Shown piece by piece: positions 1 to 9,072 of a DNA stretch of 64,000 nt. The notes under the pieces are model-generated. The model ran no database searches. It was not told the origin of the DNA and saw nothing but the letters and a program-made list of their open reading frames with translations. The stretch's first letter is position 1, and each line of letters starts with the position of its first letter. The DNA is from Leptothrix cholodnii SP-6 (GTDB lineage: Bacteria; Pseudomonadota; Gammaproteobacteria; Burkholderiales; Burkholderiaceae_C), in assembly GCF_000019785.1 (NCBI RefSeq), contig NC_010524.1, positions 124,001-188,000 on the forward strand. Reading direction: 5' to 3'. The position numbers and the translations under genes were made by a program.

Positions 1-1
1 G

Positions 2-490
2 TTGCAACTGCCCGCCGACAGCGATTTCGACCTGCTGCGCAACGGCGCGGCGCGCGCCAGCCGCGGCGAGCCGGCCTGGGTCGAGGGCACGGTGAGCGAT
101 CTGCGCGGCCGGCTGCTCGAAGGCGCGGTGGTCGAGATCTGGCAATGCGATGCCGACGGCCATTACCACCACCCCGGCGACGGCGGCCGCGCCGATCCGG
201 CCTTCCAGGGCTTCGGCCGCGTCACGGTCGGCGCCGACGGCCGCTACCGTTTCCGCACCCTGCGCCCGGCGCCCTACAGCGGCCGCACGCCGCACATCCA
301 CTTCAAGGTGCGACACCAAGGCCACGAGCTGCTGACCACCCAGCTCTACGTGCAGGGCGACCCCGGCAACGAGCGCGACGGCCTCTGGCGGCGCCTGCGC
401 GACCCGCGCGACCGGGCTGCGCTGACGGTGCCGTTCGAGCCCGGCGTCGACGGCCTGCGGGCGCGTTTCCCGATCGTCGTCGAGGCCTGA
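2..490 (+). CDS. Intradiol ring-cleavage dioxygenase family protein (5' partial)
   Basis: The C-terminal 160 or so residues of a protein of the intradiol dioxygenase family (protocatechuate 3,4-dioxygenase/catechol 1,2-dioxygenase fold) are present; the start lies upstream of the window. The recognisable core is the segment with EGAVVEIWQCDADGHYHHPG, followed by the metal-ligand region around YSGRTPHIHFKV, where a Tyr and the His-x-His pair correspond to the non-haem Fe(III) ligands of the family. Members cleave catechols between the two hydroxyls using O2. The substrate cannot be told from this fragment, and many Burkholderiales carry small uncharacterised members outside catechol clusters. 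No pathway neighbour is visible downstream. The family call is firm; the specific reaction is not. Confidence 0.8.
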   Translation: MQLPADSDFDLLRNGAARASRGEPAWVEGTVSDLRGRLLEGAVVEIWQCDADGHYHHPGDGGRADPAFQGFGRVTVGADGRYRFRTLRPAPYSGRTPHIHFKVRHQGHELLTTQLYVQGDPGNERDGLWRRLRDPRDRAALTVPFEPGVDGLRARFPIVVEA

Positions 491-581
491 GCCGGCCCGG
501 CCAACCCCGCGCCGGCCCGTGGGGTTGCCGCTGCAGACACAATCGCGCCTTTTCCCCTTGTCCCCGACACCCGCCTGCGCC

Positions 582-1424
582 ATGTCCTCGAACGAATTTC
601 CCGCCGCCGCCCCCGACCTGACGCCGGCGGTCAGCCCCGCTGAAGCCCCGATGGCCGAGACCGTCACCGCTGAAACCGTCACGGCCGGGGCTCCCGAGGC
701 GGTCGTCCCCGAGGCGCCCCAAGCCGAAGGTGCCACCGATGCCGCCGCAGCCGACGCGCCGGTGGTGGCCAGCGCGCCCAAGGTCGTGATCCCCGACATG
801 AGCCCGGCGGCCTGCGCGCAGCAGCTCAAGAGCCGTTTTCCGGCCCTGTTCAGCGGTGCGCCGCGGCCCGTCAAGCTGCGCATCCAGGCCGACATCCAGG
901 CGCGTGTGCCGGGTGTCTTCACCAAGCAGGTGCTGTCGGCCTTCCTGCGCCGCCACACCGGCACCACCGCCTACCTGATCGCGCTGACCAAGGCGAGCCA
1001 GCGGTTCGACCTCGACGGCCAGCCCGCCGGCGAGGTCAGCGACGAACACCGCCAGGCCGCCAACGAGGAACTGCAGCGTCGCCGCGGCGTGCACGACGAA
1101 CGCCGCGCCGCCGAAGACGAGCGCCGCGCGCTCGAACAGCAGCAGTGGCACAACCGCGCCCAGCTGCTGCGCGACTTCCAGGTCACCACGCTGACCCGCG
1201 CCAACTTCTGCGCCCTCAAGGGCGTGGCCGAGGATCAGCTCGACGGCCTGCTCGACATCGCCCGCCGCGAAGCCGCGGAGTGGGCCGCCAACCGCCCGCC
1301 GGTGCAGGAACGCGAACAGCGCGAGCCCCGCGACGCACGCGGCCCCCGGCGCGACGACCACCGCGGCAACAACCCGCGCCCGGCCGGCAACCGCCCCGCC
1401 GGCGGCCGCCCGCCGCGGCGCTGA
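582..1424 (+). CDS. ProQ/FinO-domain RNA-binding protein
   Basis: A 280-residue protein. Residues 1-65 are a low-complexity Ala/Pro/Glu/Val-rich linker. A ProQ/FinO domain follows (about residues 70-165), recognisable from [22 protein letters not shown] and [15 protein letters not shown]. The C-terminal tail (from about residue 240) is very Arg/Pro/Gly-rich and probably disordered and RNA-binding. ProQ-family proteins are global chaperones for structured small RNAs and mRNA 3' ends. The ATG at 582 is chosen because an in-frame extension to 519 adds only atypical sequence and no ribosome-binding site. The gene is monocistronic between an aromatic-ring dioxygenase and purT. The domain call is strong; which RNAs it binds is unknown. 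Confidence 0.85.
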   Translation: MSSNEFPAAAPDLTPAVSPAEAPMAETVTAETVTAGAPEAVVPEAPQAEGATDAAAADAPVVASAPKVVIPDMSPAACAQQLKSRFPALFSGAPRPVKLRIQADIQARVPGVFTKQVLSAFLRRHTGTTAYLIALTKASQRFDLDGQPAGEVSDEHRQAANEELQRRRGVHDERRAAEDERRALEQQQWHNRAQLLRDFQVTTLTRANFCALKGVAEDQLDGLLDIARREAAEWAANRPPVQEREQREPRDARGPRRDDHRGNNPRPAGNRPAGGRPPRR

Positions 1425-1495
1425 GGTCGTGGTGGCGACGGCGCGGCGACAATCGGGCCCCTGATTTCGCCAACGGCCGCACCGGCCCCGTCGCC

Positions 1496-2713
1496 ATGAA
1501 ACCTCTGGGCACCCCCCTCTCTCCCGACGCCACCCGCGTGATGCTGCTGGGCAGCGGCGAACTCGGCAAGGAAGTGCTGATCGCGCTGCAGCGCCTGGGC
1601 GTCGAGACCATCGCGGTCGACCGCTACGACAACGCGCCCGGCCAGCAGGTGGCGCACCAGTCGCACACCATCGCGATGAGCGACCCGGCCGCCTTGCGCA
1701 CGCTGATCGAGGCCGAGCGGCCCGACCTGGTGGTGCCCGAGATCGAGGCCATCGCGACCCAGACGCTCGAAGCCCTCGAGGCCGAAGGCGTCGTTCGCGT
1801 CATCCCCACCGCCCGCGCCACCCGCCTGACGATGGACCGCGAGGGCATCCGCCGCCTCGCCGCCGAGACGCTGGGCCTGCCGACCAGCCCCTACCGCTTC
1901 TGCGACTCGCTGGCCGAGCTGCAGGCCGCGATCGACGGCGCCGACGGCCAGCCCGCCATCGGCTACCCCTGCATCGTCAAGCCGGTGATGAGCAGCTCGG
2001 GCAAGGGCCAGAGCAAGATCGACGGCCCGGCCGACGTGCAGGCGGCCTGGGACTACGCGATGGTTGGCGGGCGAGTCAGCAACGGCCGCGTGATCGTCGA
2101 GGGTTTCATCGACTTCGACTACGAGATCACCCAGCTCACCGTGCGCGCGCTGGGCGCCGACGGCCAGGTCGAGACCCATTTCTGCGACCCGATCGGCCAC
2201 GTGCAGGTGCGCGGCGACTACGTCGAGAGCTGGCAGCCGCACCCGATGCAGCCGGCCGCGCTGGCGCTGTCGCGCCACATTGCCAGGACCGTGACCGACA
2301 ACCTCGGCGGCCAGGGCCTGTTCGGCGTGGAGCTGTTCGTCAAGGGCGACCTGGTGTGGTTCAGCGAGGTCAGCCCGCGCCCGCACGACACCGGCATGGT
2401 GACGATGATCACGCAGTGGCAGAACGAGTTCGAGCTGCACGCCCGCGCCATCCTCGGCCTGCCGGTCAGCACCGCGCTCAAGAGCCCGGGCGCCAGCGCG
2501 GTGATCTACGGCGGCGTCGATGCGCCGGGCGTGGTCTACGACGGCGTGGACGAGGCCCTGCGGGTGCCGAACTCGGAGATCCGCCTGTTCGGCAAGCCCG
2601 AGAGCTTCGAGCGCCGCCGCATGGGCGTGGCGCTGGTGCACGACGCGGATGTGGACGTGGCGCGCACGCAGGCCAAGCTGGCGGCGGGCAAGGTGAAGGC
2701 GCGGCCGGCCTGA
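1496..2713 (+). CDS. purT: Formate-dependent phosphoribosylglycinamide formyltransferase (GAR transformylase 2)
   Basis: PurT, an ATP-grasp enzyme, makes formylglycinamide ribonucleotide from GAR, formate and ATP, the folate-independent third step of purine synthesis. The 405-residue length is normal for the family (about 390-405). The N-terminal pre-ATP-grasp domain has [20 protein letters not shown], and the ATP-grasp core includes [17 protein letters not shown] and the metal-binding stretch [20 protein letters not shown], followed by RPHDTGMVT. Start ATG at 1496. The formate-using reaction links to the PurU/FolD formate-producing genes much further along the window (57-59 kb). That link is functional only, not an operon. 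Confidence 0.96.
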   Translation: MKPLGTPLSPDATRVMLLGSGELGKEVLIALQRLGVETIAVDRYDNAPGQQVAHQSHTIAMSDPAALRTLIEAERPDLVVPEIEAIATQTLEALEAEGVVRVIPTARATRLTMDREGIRRLAAETLGLPTSPYRFCDSLAELQAAIDGADGQPAIGYPCIVKPVMSSSGKGQSKIDGPADVQAAWDYAMVGGRVSNGRVIVEGFIDFDYEITQLTVRALGADGQVETHFCDPIGHVQVRGDYVESWQPHPMQPAALALSRHIARTVTDNLGGQGLFGVELFVKGDLVWFSEVSPRPHDTGMVTMITQWQNEFELHARAILGLPVSTALKSPGASAVIYGGVDAPGVVYDGVDEALRVPNSEIRLFGKPESFERRRMGVALVHDADVDVARTQAKLAAGKVKARPA

Positions 2714-2740
2714 CCCGGCGCGCCGGTTCGGGCGCGGGTC

Positions 2741-2758
2741 GTGATGCCGTAACATCAC
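2741..2758. promoter_or_regulatory. Inverted repeat upstream of a small ORF
   Basis: GTGATG, six bases, then CATCAC: a perfect 6-bp inverted repeat ending 7 bases before the ATG at 2766. It could be an operator or a small hairpin over the translation start region. No regulator is implied by the sequence. Confidence 0.35.
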
Positions 2759-2765
2759 GATACAT

Positions 2766-2960
2766 ATGAAAGCGCTGCAAAGTTCCCTCGCCCGTGACGT
2801 GCTGGCCGACCCGCGGGCGTGCGAGCAGCTGCGCCACTTCCTGAGCACGCCGGCGCCTGCGGCAGGCACCCGCGCCAGCGCGCCGGGCCCCGTGATCGAG
2901 CTGCGCAGCGGCGGGCGCACCCAGCGCTTCAAGCCGGTGGTCGTGCCCAAGGCCCGTTGA
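2766..2960 (+). CDS. Small hypothetical protein (64 aa)
   Basis: A short ORF beginning with ATG after an AT-richer patch (around 2750-2765) that stands out in this GC-rich sequence. The product has an acidic/neutral N-terminal half (LARDVLADPRACEQLRHFL), an Ala/Pro linker and a basic C-terminus (RSGGRTQRFKPVVVPKAR). There is no signal peptide or membrane segment, and I do not recognise a family. It ends 15 bases before the next gene on the same strand, so the two may be co-transcribed. The upstream AT-rich patch and the tidy spacing favour a real gene, but the evidence is modest. Confidence 0.5.
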   Translation: MKALQSSLARDVLADPRACEQLRHFLSTPAPAAGTRASAPGPVIELRSGGRTQRFKPVVVPKAR

Positions 2961-2975
2961 CGCAGGCGCGGCACG

Positions 2976-3782
2976 ATGACGCTCGCGCTGCCGGCCCTGC
3001 TGCTGCTGCTCGCCTGCTGGCCGGGCTGGATCGCCCGCTCGTGCATCCGGCGGGTCGGCGGCCACGCGCCCGACGGTGCGACCCGGCCGCAGGCCTGGAC
3101 CGAAGCGCTGCTCTGGGCCGCCGGCCTGCATGCCGGGCTGATCGGCGGCAGCAACGTGCTGGGCTGGCCGCTGCTGCCGGCGGGCGAGCTGCTGCAGCTG
3201 CTGTCGCCCGAGCCGGCGCGGCAGGCCGGTGCCTGGACCGCACTGGCCGCGCACGGCGCCGGCCTCGCGGCCTACGCCGCGGCGGTGCTGGGGCTGGCCG
3301 CTGCCGGCCCCTGGGCCCTGCGCCGGCTGGTGAGCCGCTTCCGGCTCGATCGCTGCGCCAGCCCGCTCGGCCCGCTGCTGCGGCCGGCGCGGGCGCACTG
3401 GTATTACCTGCTCAGCGGCGCCGACTTCACCGCCGACGCGCTGCCCGACCTGATCGCCGTCACCACCGTGGTCGACGTCGCCGGCCAGCCCTGGGTCTAC
3501 AAGGGCGTGCTCGACGAATACTTCGTCGACCCCCAGGGCCAGCTCGACCGGCTGATCCTGCAGCAGGTGGTGCGCCGGCCGCTGGGCGTCCAGGCCGCGC
3601 CGCAGACCCGGCCGCAGGACCGCTTCGAGCGCATCGACGGCGACTGCGTGGTGCTGCACCACGGCGAGATCACGACCCTGCAGGTCGACTACGTCCGCCT
3701 GGGCCGCACCACCGAACAGCCGCCGCGCCTGCAGCCGGTCGACGATCTGGTCGATGCCTTTGCGCCGACCCAGCCGGTGTGA
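2976..3782 (+). CDS. Predicted membrane protein of unknown function
   Basis: A 268-residue protein. Hydrophobic segments at about residues 2-18, 45-65 and 85-108 suggest an N-terminal membrane domain with two or three helices. It is followed by a soluble, probably cytoplasmic half that contains HWYYLLSGADF, an Asp/Val-rich beta-like stretch (DLIAVTTVVDVAGQPWVYKG) and a DYVRLG segment near the C-terminus. This layout (short membrane anchor plus a small beta-rich domain) recurs in uncharacterised bacterial proteins, but I cannot assign a family or function. It lies 15 bases after the small ORF at 2766 and faces the DNA-glycosylase gene tail to tail, with 15 bases between stops. Confidence 0.7.
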   Translation: MTLALPALLLLLACWPGWIARSCIRRVGGHAPDGATRPQAWTEALLWAAGLHAGLIGGSNVLGWPLLPAGELLQLLSPEPARQAGAWTALAAHGAGLAAYAAAVLGLAAAGPWALRRLVSRFRLDRCASPLGPLLRPARAHWYYLLSGADFTADALPDLIAVTTVVDVAGQPWVYKGVLDEYFVDPQGQLDRLILQQVVRRPLGVQAAPQTRPQDRFERIDGDCVVLHHGEITTLQVDYVRLGRTTEQPPRLQPVDDLVDAFAPTQPV

Positions 3783-3797
3783 GCGCGGGAGTTCGGT

Positions 3798-4880
3798 TCA
3801 GCCCAGGCCCAGGAAGTGATGCAGGCGGTCCAACTCCTCGTCGAGCGCCTGTCCGAACGCCACTTCCGCGGGCCGCTTGTCGACATAGCCCATGTCGGGC
3901 ATCAGCCGGCCGGCCTGCACCTTCACGTTGGCCCAGCCGATGACCTGGTCGCGCCACAGCAGCGGCAGCGCGTAGTGGCCGCGCTGGCGCCGGGCGGCGG
4001 GTACGTAGGCCTCGAAGCGATAGGCCCAGCCCCAGAAGATCTCGAAGCGGCGGCGGTCCCAGACCACCGGGTCGAACGGCGCCAGCAGACAGACCCGCTC
4101 GGGCGAGTGGCGGCGGCTGCGGGCCGGGTCCTCGCCCACGGGCCAGTGCCAGCGCAGGCCGTCCACCTCGGCGCCGGGCCAGCGCGCCTGGGCGCGTTGC
4201 AGCGTGGCGGCGCGCAGGTGGCGCCATTGCGGCACCCCGCCGCCCAGCAGCAGGCCCAGCAGCTGCGACAGGCTGGGCGCAGGCAGCGGCGCATAGGTCT
4301 GCAGCAGCAGATCGGTCAGGGTGTCCAGCGCCAGCAAGGGGTCGGCGGCTTCCGGCGTGGCCTCGCGCACCGCGTACAGCCGGGTGCCGCCTTCGCGCCG
4401 TGCCACGCGCAACAGCCCGCGGTAGTGCATGCCGTCCAGCAGTTCGGTGCTGGCGCGCGAGCGGCCGCCGAACCAGTTGCCCACCGTGCCGTGGTCGAAC
4501 TGCGCGTCGACCTCGCGCGGGTGGGCCACGCCGCGCTGGCGCACGAAGTCCTGCACCGCGCGGGCCTGCTGCCAGCGGTCGTCGTCCCACGCCCGGCGCG
4601 CCTGGCGCGGCTGCAGCAAGGCCTGCACGCGGCGCGGCACGAAGCCGTAGTTGACGAAGAAGTCTTCCTCGACCCCCAGCCTCGGGTAGCGCTGCTCCAG
4701 CTCGCCGGCGCGGTAGTCGCGCACGCGGTGGCGCAGCGTCAGGTCCTGGGCCTTGGCCGGCGCCCGCAGCGGGTCGGCCTGGACAAAGCCCAGGCGCTGC
4801 AGTGCGGCCGGCAAGGTAGTGGGTGCGAACAGGCTGCGGGCCAGCGCGTGGCGCCGCAGCTGTTCCAGGCGCAGGGTCAT
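3798..4880 (-). CDS. Winged-helix DNA glycosylase of the AlkX/YcaQ family
   Basis: A 360-residue protein of the HTH_42 family, whose characterised members (AlkZ in Streptomyces, AlkX/YcaQ in E. coli) are monofunctional DNA glycosylases that unhook alkylated bases, including interstrand crosslinks. The catalytic Gln-x-Asp/Gln motif is visible near the N-terminus as GFVQADPL (Q34-A35-D36). The Asp at the third position is the form typical of the YcaQ/AlkX subgroup rather than AlkZ (QxQ). The winged-helix region lies around residues 200-270, and the conserved C-terminal part contains LAPFDPVVWDRRRFEIFWGW and YALPLLWRD. The gene is transcribed in the same direction as, and 45 bases downstream of, metK. 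Family assignment is strong; the physiological lesion is unknown. Confidence 0.85.
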   Translation of the reverse strand: MTLRLEQLRRHALARSLFAPTTLPAALQRLGFVQADPLRAPAKAQDLTLRHRVRDYRAGELEQRYPRLGVEEDFFVNYGFVPRRVQALLQPRQARRAWDDDRWQQARAVQDFVRQRGVAHPREVDAQFDHGTVGNWFGGRSRASTELLDGMHYRGLLRVARREGGTRLYAVREATPEAADPLLALDTLTDLLLQTYAPLPAPSLSQLLGLLLGGGVPQWRHLRAATLQRAQARWPGAEVDGLRWHWPVGEDPARSRRHSPERVCLLAPFDPVVWDRRRFEIFWGWAYRFEAYVPAARRQRGHYALPLLWRDQVIGWANVKVQAGRLMPDMGYVDKRPAEVAFGQALDEELDRLHHFLGLG

Positions 4881-4925
4881 GGGCAGACGATGCCGACGAG
4901 TGGCCTGCGGCCCGGGTGTCTGGCT

Positions 4926-6107
4926 TCAGAGACCGGCGGCAGCCCGCAGCACCTGGGCCTTGTCGGTGCGCTCCCACGTGAACTCGGGCTCCTCGCGGCC
5001 GAAGTGGCCGTAGGCGGCGGTCTTCTGGTAGATCGGCCGCAGCAGGTCGAGCATCTGGATGATGCCCTTGGGCCGCAGGTCGAAATGGGCTTCGACCAGC
5101 TTGGCGATCTCGGCGTCGGGGATGACGCCGGTGCCTTCGGTGTAGACCGTGATGTTCATCGGCCGCGCCACGCCGATCGCGTACGCCACCTGGATCTGGC
5201 ACTGGCGCGCCAGGCCGGCGGCCACGATGTTCTTGGCCACGTAACGTGCGGCGTAGGCGGCCGAGCGGTCGACCTTGGTCGGGTCCTTGCCCGAGAACGC
5301 GCCGCCACCGTGCGGGCAGGCGCCGCCGTAGGTGTCGACGATGATCTTGCGGCCGGTCAGGCCGCAGTCGCCCTGCGGGCCGCCGATGACGAAGCGCCCG
5401 GTCGGGTTGATCAGGTACTGGGTCTCGGCCGTGATCCATTCTTTCGGCAGCACCGGCTTGATCAGCTCTTCGCGGATCGCCTCGTAGAACGACGGGATCA
5501 TCTTGTCGCCCAGGCTCTGCTCGGGGCTGTGCTGGGTGCTGAGCACGATGGTGTCGATCGAGTGCGGCTTGCCGTCGACATAACGCATCGTCACCTGGCT
5601 CTTGGCGTCCGGGCGCAGGAACGGCAGGCGGCCGTCCTTGCGCAGCTGCGCCTGACGCTCGACCAGCCGGTGCGCGTAGTAGATCGGCGCGGGCATCAGC
5701 TCGGGCGTCTCGTCGCAGGCGTAGCCGAACATCAGGCCCTGGTCGCCGGCGCCGGTGTTGAGGTGGTCGTCGCTGGCGTGATCGACGCCCTGGGCGATGT
5801 CGTTGCTCTGCTTGTCGTAGGCGACCAGCACCGCGCAGCCCTTGTAGTCGATGCCGTACTCGGTGTTGTCGTAGCCGATGCGCTTGATGGTGTCGCGCGC
5901 GACCTGGATGTAGTCGACGTGCGCGTTGGTGGTGATCTCGCCGGCCAGCACGACCAGGCCGGTGTTGGTCAGCGTTTCGGCGGCCACGCGGCTGCGCGGG
6001 TCCTGCTCGAAGATCGCGTCGAGAATGGCGTCGGAGATCTGGTCGGCGACCTTGTCGGGGTGGCCTTCGGAGACGGATTCGGAAGTGAAGAGGAAGTCGT
6101 TCGCCAC
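4926..6107 (-). CDS. metK: S-adenosylmethionine synthase
   Basis: MetK makes S-adenosylmethionine from methionine and ATP with release of phosphate and pyrophosphate. The 393-residue length is standard. Family signatures are all present: [20 protein letters not shown] at the N-terminus, the central [13 protein letters not shown] motif and the glycine-rich [16 protein letters not shown] loop. Translation starts with GTG at 6107-6105, because [10 protein letters not shown] immediately precedes the conserved region. The product supplies methyl donor for the methyltransferases in the window (for example RlmI). The 180-base leader on this strand holds an unusual set of mutually exclusive stems, described as a separate feature, which may control the gene. 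Confidence 0.97.
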   Translation of the reverse strand: MANDFLFTSESVSEGHPDKVADQISDAILDAIFEQDPRSRVAAETLTNTGLVVLAGEITTNAHVDYIQVARDTIKRIGYDNTEYGIDYKGCAVLVAYDKQSNDIAQGVDHASDDHLNTGAGDQGLMFGYACDETPELMPAPIYYAHRLVERQAQLRKDGRLPFLRPDAKSQVTMRYVDGKPHSIDTIVLSTQHSPEQSLGDKMIPSFYEAIREELIKPVLPKEWITAETQYLINPTGRFVIGGPQGDCGLTGRKIIVDTYGGACPHGGGAFSGKDPTKVDRSAAYAARYVAKNIVAAGLARQCQIQVAYAIGVARPMNITVYTEGTGVIPDAEIAKLVEAHFDLRPKGIIQMLDLLRPIYQKTAAYGHFGREEPEFTWERTDKAQVLRAAAGL

Positions 6108-6171
6108 GTGAGGGCTCCAGGGTTGAGGACGTCAGGCGGTTCGCCTTGGGTCTCGGGGGAGCTCGCGGCGA

Positions 6172-6240
6172 ACGCTTTAGCGGATTCGGATCAGCACCTT
6201 TCGGTGAAGCGTGTCGGACAATCCGTGCATGGATTTCCGA
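6172..6240 (-). promoter_or_regulatory. Structured leader of metK with competing stems (candidate cis-regulatory RNA)
   Basis: Read on the minus strand, 6240-6231 pairs with 6224-6214 to give a 10-bp stem with a single-G bulge and a six-base loop. CACC-GAAA-GGTG at 6206-6195 is a GNRA-type hairpin. ACGCTT at 6212-6207 is complementary to AAGCGT at 6177-6172 and would enclose it. AATCCG at 6186-6181 is also complementary to CGGATT at 6225-6220. That last pairing would form an H-type pseudoknot with the ACGCTT helix, and it excludes the first stem, so two folds compete. It does not match any SAM or SAH riboswitch consensus I can recall. Its position 65 bases before a SAM-synthase start makes control plausible, but function is inferred only. 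Confidence 0.4.
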
Positions 6241-6293
6241 CCCGTCGCCCCGCAAGTTGTTCTTTAACTCGGCGAAGTGGCAATTTTAATACC

Positions 6294-7220
6294 GTGATAT
6301 CGACCCTGTTCCGTCTAACAGCCCGGCTTCCGCTGGGCTTTTTGCAGCGCATGGGCGGCCCGCTGGGCTGGCTGGCGTATTGGGCCTCGCCGAGCTACCG
6401 GCGCCGCATGCACGACCACGTCGCCCAGGCCGGGCTGGCCTGGCCGCAGGCGCGGGCCGCGGTGGCGTCGACCGGCCGCATGATGGCCGAGCTGCCCTGG
6501 CTGTGGAGCCGGCCGCCCGAAGCGCGTTTCGGCGCGCTGGTGCAGTGGCAGGGCGAGGCGCACGTCGAGGCCGCCCTCGCCGCCGGCCGCGGGCTGGTGC
6601 TGATGACGCCGCATGCGGGCGCCTTCGAGGTCATCGCGCAGGCCTATGCCGAGCGCTTCGGCCACGTCCAGCCGATGACCGCGCTCTACCGGCCGGCCCG
6701 CAAGGCCTGGCTGCGCGATCTGGTGGCCGGCTCGCGCAACCGCCCCGGCCTGCTGACCGCGCCGGCCACGCTGTCGGGCGTGCGGCAGATGATCCGCGCG
6801 CTGCGCAACGGCGGCACGATCGGCCTGCTGCCCGACCAGGTGCCGCCCGAAGGCATGGGCGTGTGGGCGCCGTTCTTCGGCCGGCCGGCCTACACCATGA
6901 CGCTGGCCGCACGGCTGGTGCAGCAGACCGGCGCAGCCTGGCTGCCGGTGGTCTGCGAGCGGCTGCCGGACGCGCGCGGCTACGTGATCCGCGTCGACCC
7001 CCCGACCGAGCCGATGCCGGGCACGCCCGGCGCCCCGCCGGTCGACACGAGCACCGATCCCAACGCGGTGGCCATCGCCGCGGCCACCCTCGTCAACCGC
7101 GCGATGGAACGCCTGATCCTCGGCCTGCCGGGCCAGTATCTGTGGGGCTACCACCGCTACAAGAATCCCCGTCAGGCCGAGGCGGCGAGCGATGCGCCGC
7201 AGGCTGGGGGCAACCCATGA
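6294..7220 (+). CDS. Lipid A biosynthesis acyltransferase family protein (first of tandem pair)
   Basis: A 308-residue inner-membrane-associated acyltransferase of the LpxL/HtrB (LPLAT) family, which adds secondary acyl chains to lipid A precursors from acyl-ACP. The catalytic H-x4-D/E signature is TPHAGAFEV. LLPDQVPPEGMGVWAPFFG matches the second conserved block, and the C-terminus keeps PGQYLWGYHRYK, the family ending. The start is taken as GTG at 6294 because it gives the usual short hydrophobic N-terminus (ISTLFRLTARLPLGFLQRMG). A later ATG at 6351 would truncate it. The next acyltransferase starts within the stop codon (ATGA), so the two are translationally coupled. In related bacteria this pair lies divergent from metK, as here. 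Which acyl position each one modifies is not evident. Confidence 0.88.
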   Translation: MISTLFRLTARLPLGFLQRMGGPLGWLAYWASPSYRRRMHDHVAQAGLAWPQARAAVASTGRMMAELPWLWSRPPEARFGALVQWQGEAHVEAALAAGRGLVLMTPHAGAFEVIAQAYAERFGHVQPMTALYRPARKAWLRDLVAGSRNRPGLLTAPATLSGVRQMIRALRNGGTIGLLPDQVPPEGMGVWAPFFGRPAYTMTLAARLVQQTGAAWLPVVCERLPDARGYVIRVDPPTEPMPGTPGAPPVDTSTDPNAVAIAAATLVNRAMERLILGLPGQYLWGYHRYKNPRQAEAASDAPQAGGNP

Positions 7221-8101
7221 GCGATTTCTCCGCAAACGTCCTGCTCGGCCTGCTCAAGCTGCTGCAGCGCCTGCCGCTGCGCCTGCAGGCGGCGCTCGGC
7301 CGTGGCCTGGGCTGGCTGTTCTGGCACCTGGCCAGCGCGCGCCGCAAGGTGGCGCTGCGCAACCTGGCGCTGTGCCTGCCCGAACTCGGCGAGGCCGAAC
7401 GCGAGCGCATCGCCCGCGAGCACTTCGGCTGGCTCGGCCGCAGCCTGCTCGAGCGCGGCCTGCTCTGGTACGCATCGCCCGAGCGGCTGCGCAGCCTGAT
7501 CCAGGTCGAGGGCGACGTCGGCCTGGCCGAACGCAGCGCGCGGCCGGTGATGTGGCTGGTGCCGCATTTCCTGGCGCTCGACGTCGCGGGCACGGCGACC
7601 CAGCTGTTCCAGACCCGCCGGGTCGGCTCGATCTACCAGACCCAGAGCAACCCGGTCTTCGACGCCGCGATGCGCCGCGGCCGGCTGCGTTTCGGTGGCG
7701 GCGAGGTCTTCCCGCGCAGCGACAGCGCCAAGCCGCTGATCCGCGCCATCAAGCGCGGCGACGCCTTCTTCAACCTGCCCGACATGGACTTCGGCGCGCG
7801 TGACGCCGCCTTCGTGCCCTTCTTCGGCGTGCCGGCGGCGACGCTGCTGGCGCCTTCGCGCATGGCGCGCGCGCTCGACATGGTGGTGCAGCCGGTGGTG
7901 GCCGAACTGCTGCCCGGCGGCGAGGGCTACCGGGTGCGTTTCCTGCCGGCCTGGAACGACTTCCCGAGCGCCGACGCCGAGGCCGACACCGCCCGCATGA
8001 ACCGCTGGATCGAGAGCGAGATCCGCCGCAATCCGGCGCAGTACCTGTGGGTCCACAAGCGCTTCAAGACCCGCCCGCCGGGTGAGCCGGGCTTCTACTG
8101 A
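7217..8101 (+). CDS. lpxL: Lipid A biosynthesis lauroyl/myristoyl acyltransferase (second of tandem pair)
   Basis: A 294-residue LpxL/LpxM-family acyltransferase. An N-terminal amphipathic/hydrophobic segment (LLGLLKLLQRLPLRLQAALG) precedes a soluble catalytic domain. The H-x4-D motif is VPHFLALDV, the substrate-binding block contains YQTQSNPVFDAAMRRGR, and FNLPDMDFGARDAAFVPFFG corresponds to the conserved segment after the active site. The C-terminus QYLWVHKRFKTRP is typical. It starts by a 4-base overlap (ATGA) with the previous acyltransferase. LpxL-type enzymes act on Kdo2-lipid IVA at the cytoplasmic face of the inner membrane. The lpxL symbol reflects family similarity; an LpxM-like role is possible. 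Confidence 0.85.
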   Translation: MSDFSANVLLGLLKLLQRLPLRLQAALGRGLGWLFWHLASARRKVALRNLALCLPELGEAERERIAREHFGWLGRSLLERGLLWYASPERLRSLIQVEGDVGLAERSARPVMWLVPHFLALDVAGTATQLFQTRRVGSIYQTQSNPVFDAAMRRGRLRFGGGEVFPRSDSAKPLIRAIKRGDAFFNLPDMDFGARDAAFVPFFGVPAATLLAPSRMARALDMVVQPVVAELLPGGEGYRVRFLPAWNDFPSADAEADTARMNRWIESEIRRNPAQYLWVHKRFKTRPPGEPGFY

Positions 8102-8142
8102 AACACGCGTGCAATCGGTAATCCCCACCGCCAACCCAGGCT

Positions 8143-8148
8143 GATAAT
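8143..8148 (+). promoter_or_regulatory. -10-like element placed for a leaderless dapF transcript
   Basis: GATAAT (extended as TGATAAT from 8142) ends 7 bases before the dapF ATG at 8156. A normal spacing from a -10 box to the transcription start would put the start at or next to the ATG. No clear -35 match was identified. Confidence 0.45.
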
Positions 8149-8155
8149 CGCGCCC

Positions 8156-9049
8156 ATGCGATTGCACTTCACCAAGATGCAGGGCGCGGGCAACGACTTC
8201 GTCGTGCTCGACGCCACCCGCGCGCCGCTGGCGCTGAGCGCAGCCGACTACCGGTTCCTGGGCGATCGGCGCTTCGGCGTCGGCGCCGACCAGATCCTGG
8301 TGGTCGAGCGCAGCACCACCCCGGGCGTCGATTTCCGGTACCGCATCTTCAACGGCGGCAGCGGCGACGAGGTCGAGCAGTGCGGCAACGGCGCACGCTG
8401 CTTCGCGCGCTTCGTGCGCGACAACGGCCTGAGCCAGCAGGTGCGCGTCAAGGTCGAGACCGTCAACAGCCTGATCGAGCTGCACGTCGAGGCCGACGGC
8501 CGCGTCACCGTCGACATGAACCAGCCGATCTTCGAGCACGCGCTGATCCCGTTCGACTCCGCCGGCCTGAGTGCGCGGCCGCACAACGGCCACGGCAACG
8601 GCTTCGAGCTGTGGCCGCTGCAACTGCCCGGCGCCAGCCTGCCGTCGGTCGACGTGGCGGTGCTGTCGATGGGCAACCCGCACGCCGTGCAGCGCGTGCA
8701 CGACGTCGACACCGCGCCGGTGGCCGAGATCGGCCCGCGCGTCGAGACCCATGCGCGCTTCCCGCGCCACGTCAACGCCGGTTTCATGCAGGTGATGTCG
8801 CGCCGCGAGGTGCGCCTGCGCGTGTTCGAGCGCGGCGCCGGCGAAACGCTCGCCTGCGGCACCGGCGCCTGCGCCGCCGTGGTGGCCGGCATCCGGCTGG
8901 GCTGGCTCGACCCCGAGGTCGACGTGCAGACCCGCGGCGGCCTGCTCACCATCGCCTGGGCCGGCCTGGGCCACCCGGTGCTGATGACCGGTCCGGCACA
9001 GACCGTCTTCACCGGCGACATCGACCTGCCGACCACCTCGGTTCAATGA
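8156..9049 (+). CDS. dapF: Diaminopimelate epimerase
   Basis: DapF interconverts LL- and meso-diaminopimelate, the penultimate step of lysine synthesis and the source of the peptidoglycan cross-linking residue. It is cofactor-free and uses two cysteines as acid and base. Both are visible: Cys76 in [11 protein letters not shown] and Cys234 in [11 protein letters not shown]. The N-terminus [14 protein letters not shown] and the central MGNPHAV motif are also family signatures. The length of 297 residues is slightly above the usual 275-285. It opens a conserved gene string dapF-DUF484-xerC, here separated from the DUF484 gene by a palindrome-rich spacer. Confidence 0.97.
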   Translation: MRLHFTKMQGAGNDFVVLDATRAPLALSAADYRFLGDRRFGVGADQILVVERSTTPGVDFRYRIFNGGSGDEVEQCGNGARCFARFVRDNGLSQQVRVKVETVNSLIELHVEADGRVTVDMNQPIFEHALIPFDSAGLSARPHNGHGNGFELWPLQLPGASLPSVDVAVLSMGNPHAVQRVHDVDTAPVAEIGPRVETHARFPRHVNAGFMQVMSRREVRLRVFERGAGETLACGTGACAAVVAGIRLGWLDPEVDVQTRGGLLTIAWAGLGHPVLMTGPAQTVFTGDIDLPTTSVQ

Positions 9050-9072
9050 AGGCAGGCGCCACATCCAACGAC

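Noticed and set aside
6108..6293. A known SAM or SAH riboswitch upstream of metK
   Set aside because: The leader is structured but lacks the conserved cores of the classes I can recall; reported only as a candidate of unknown type.
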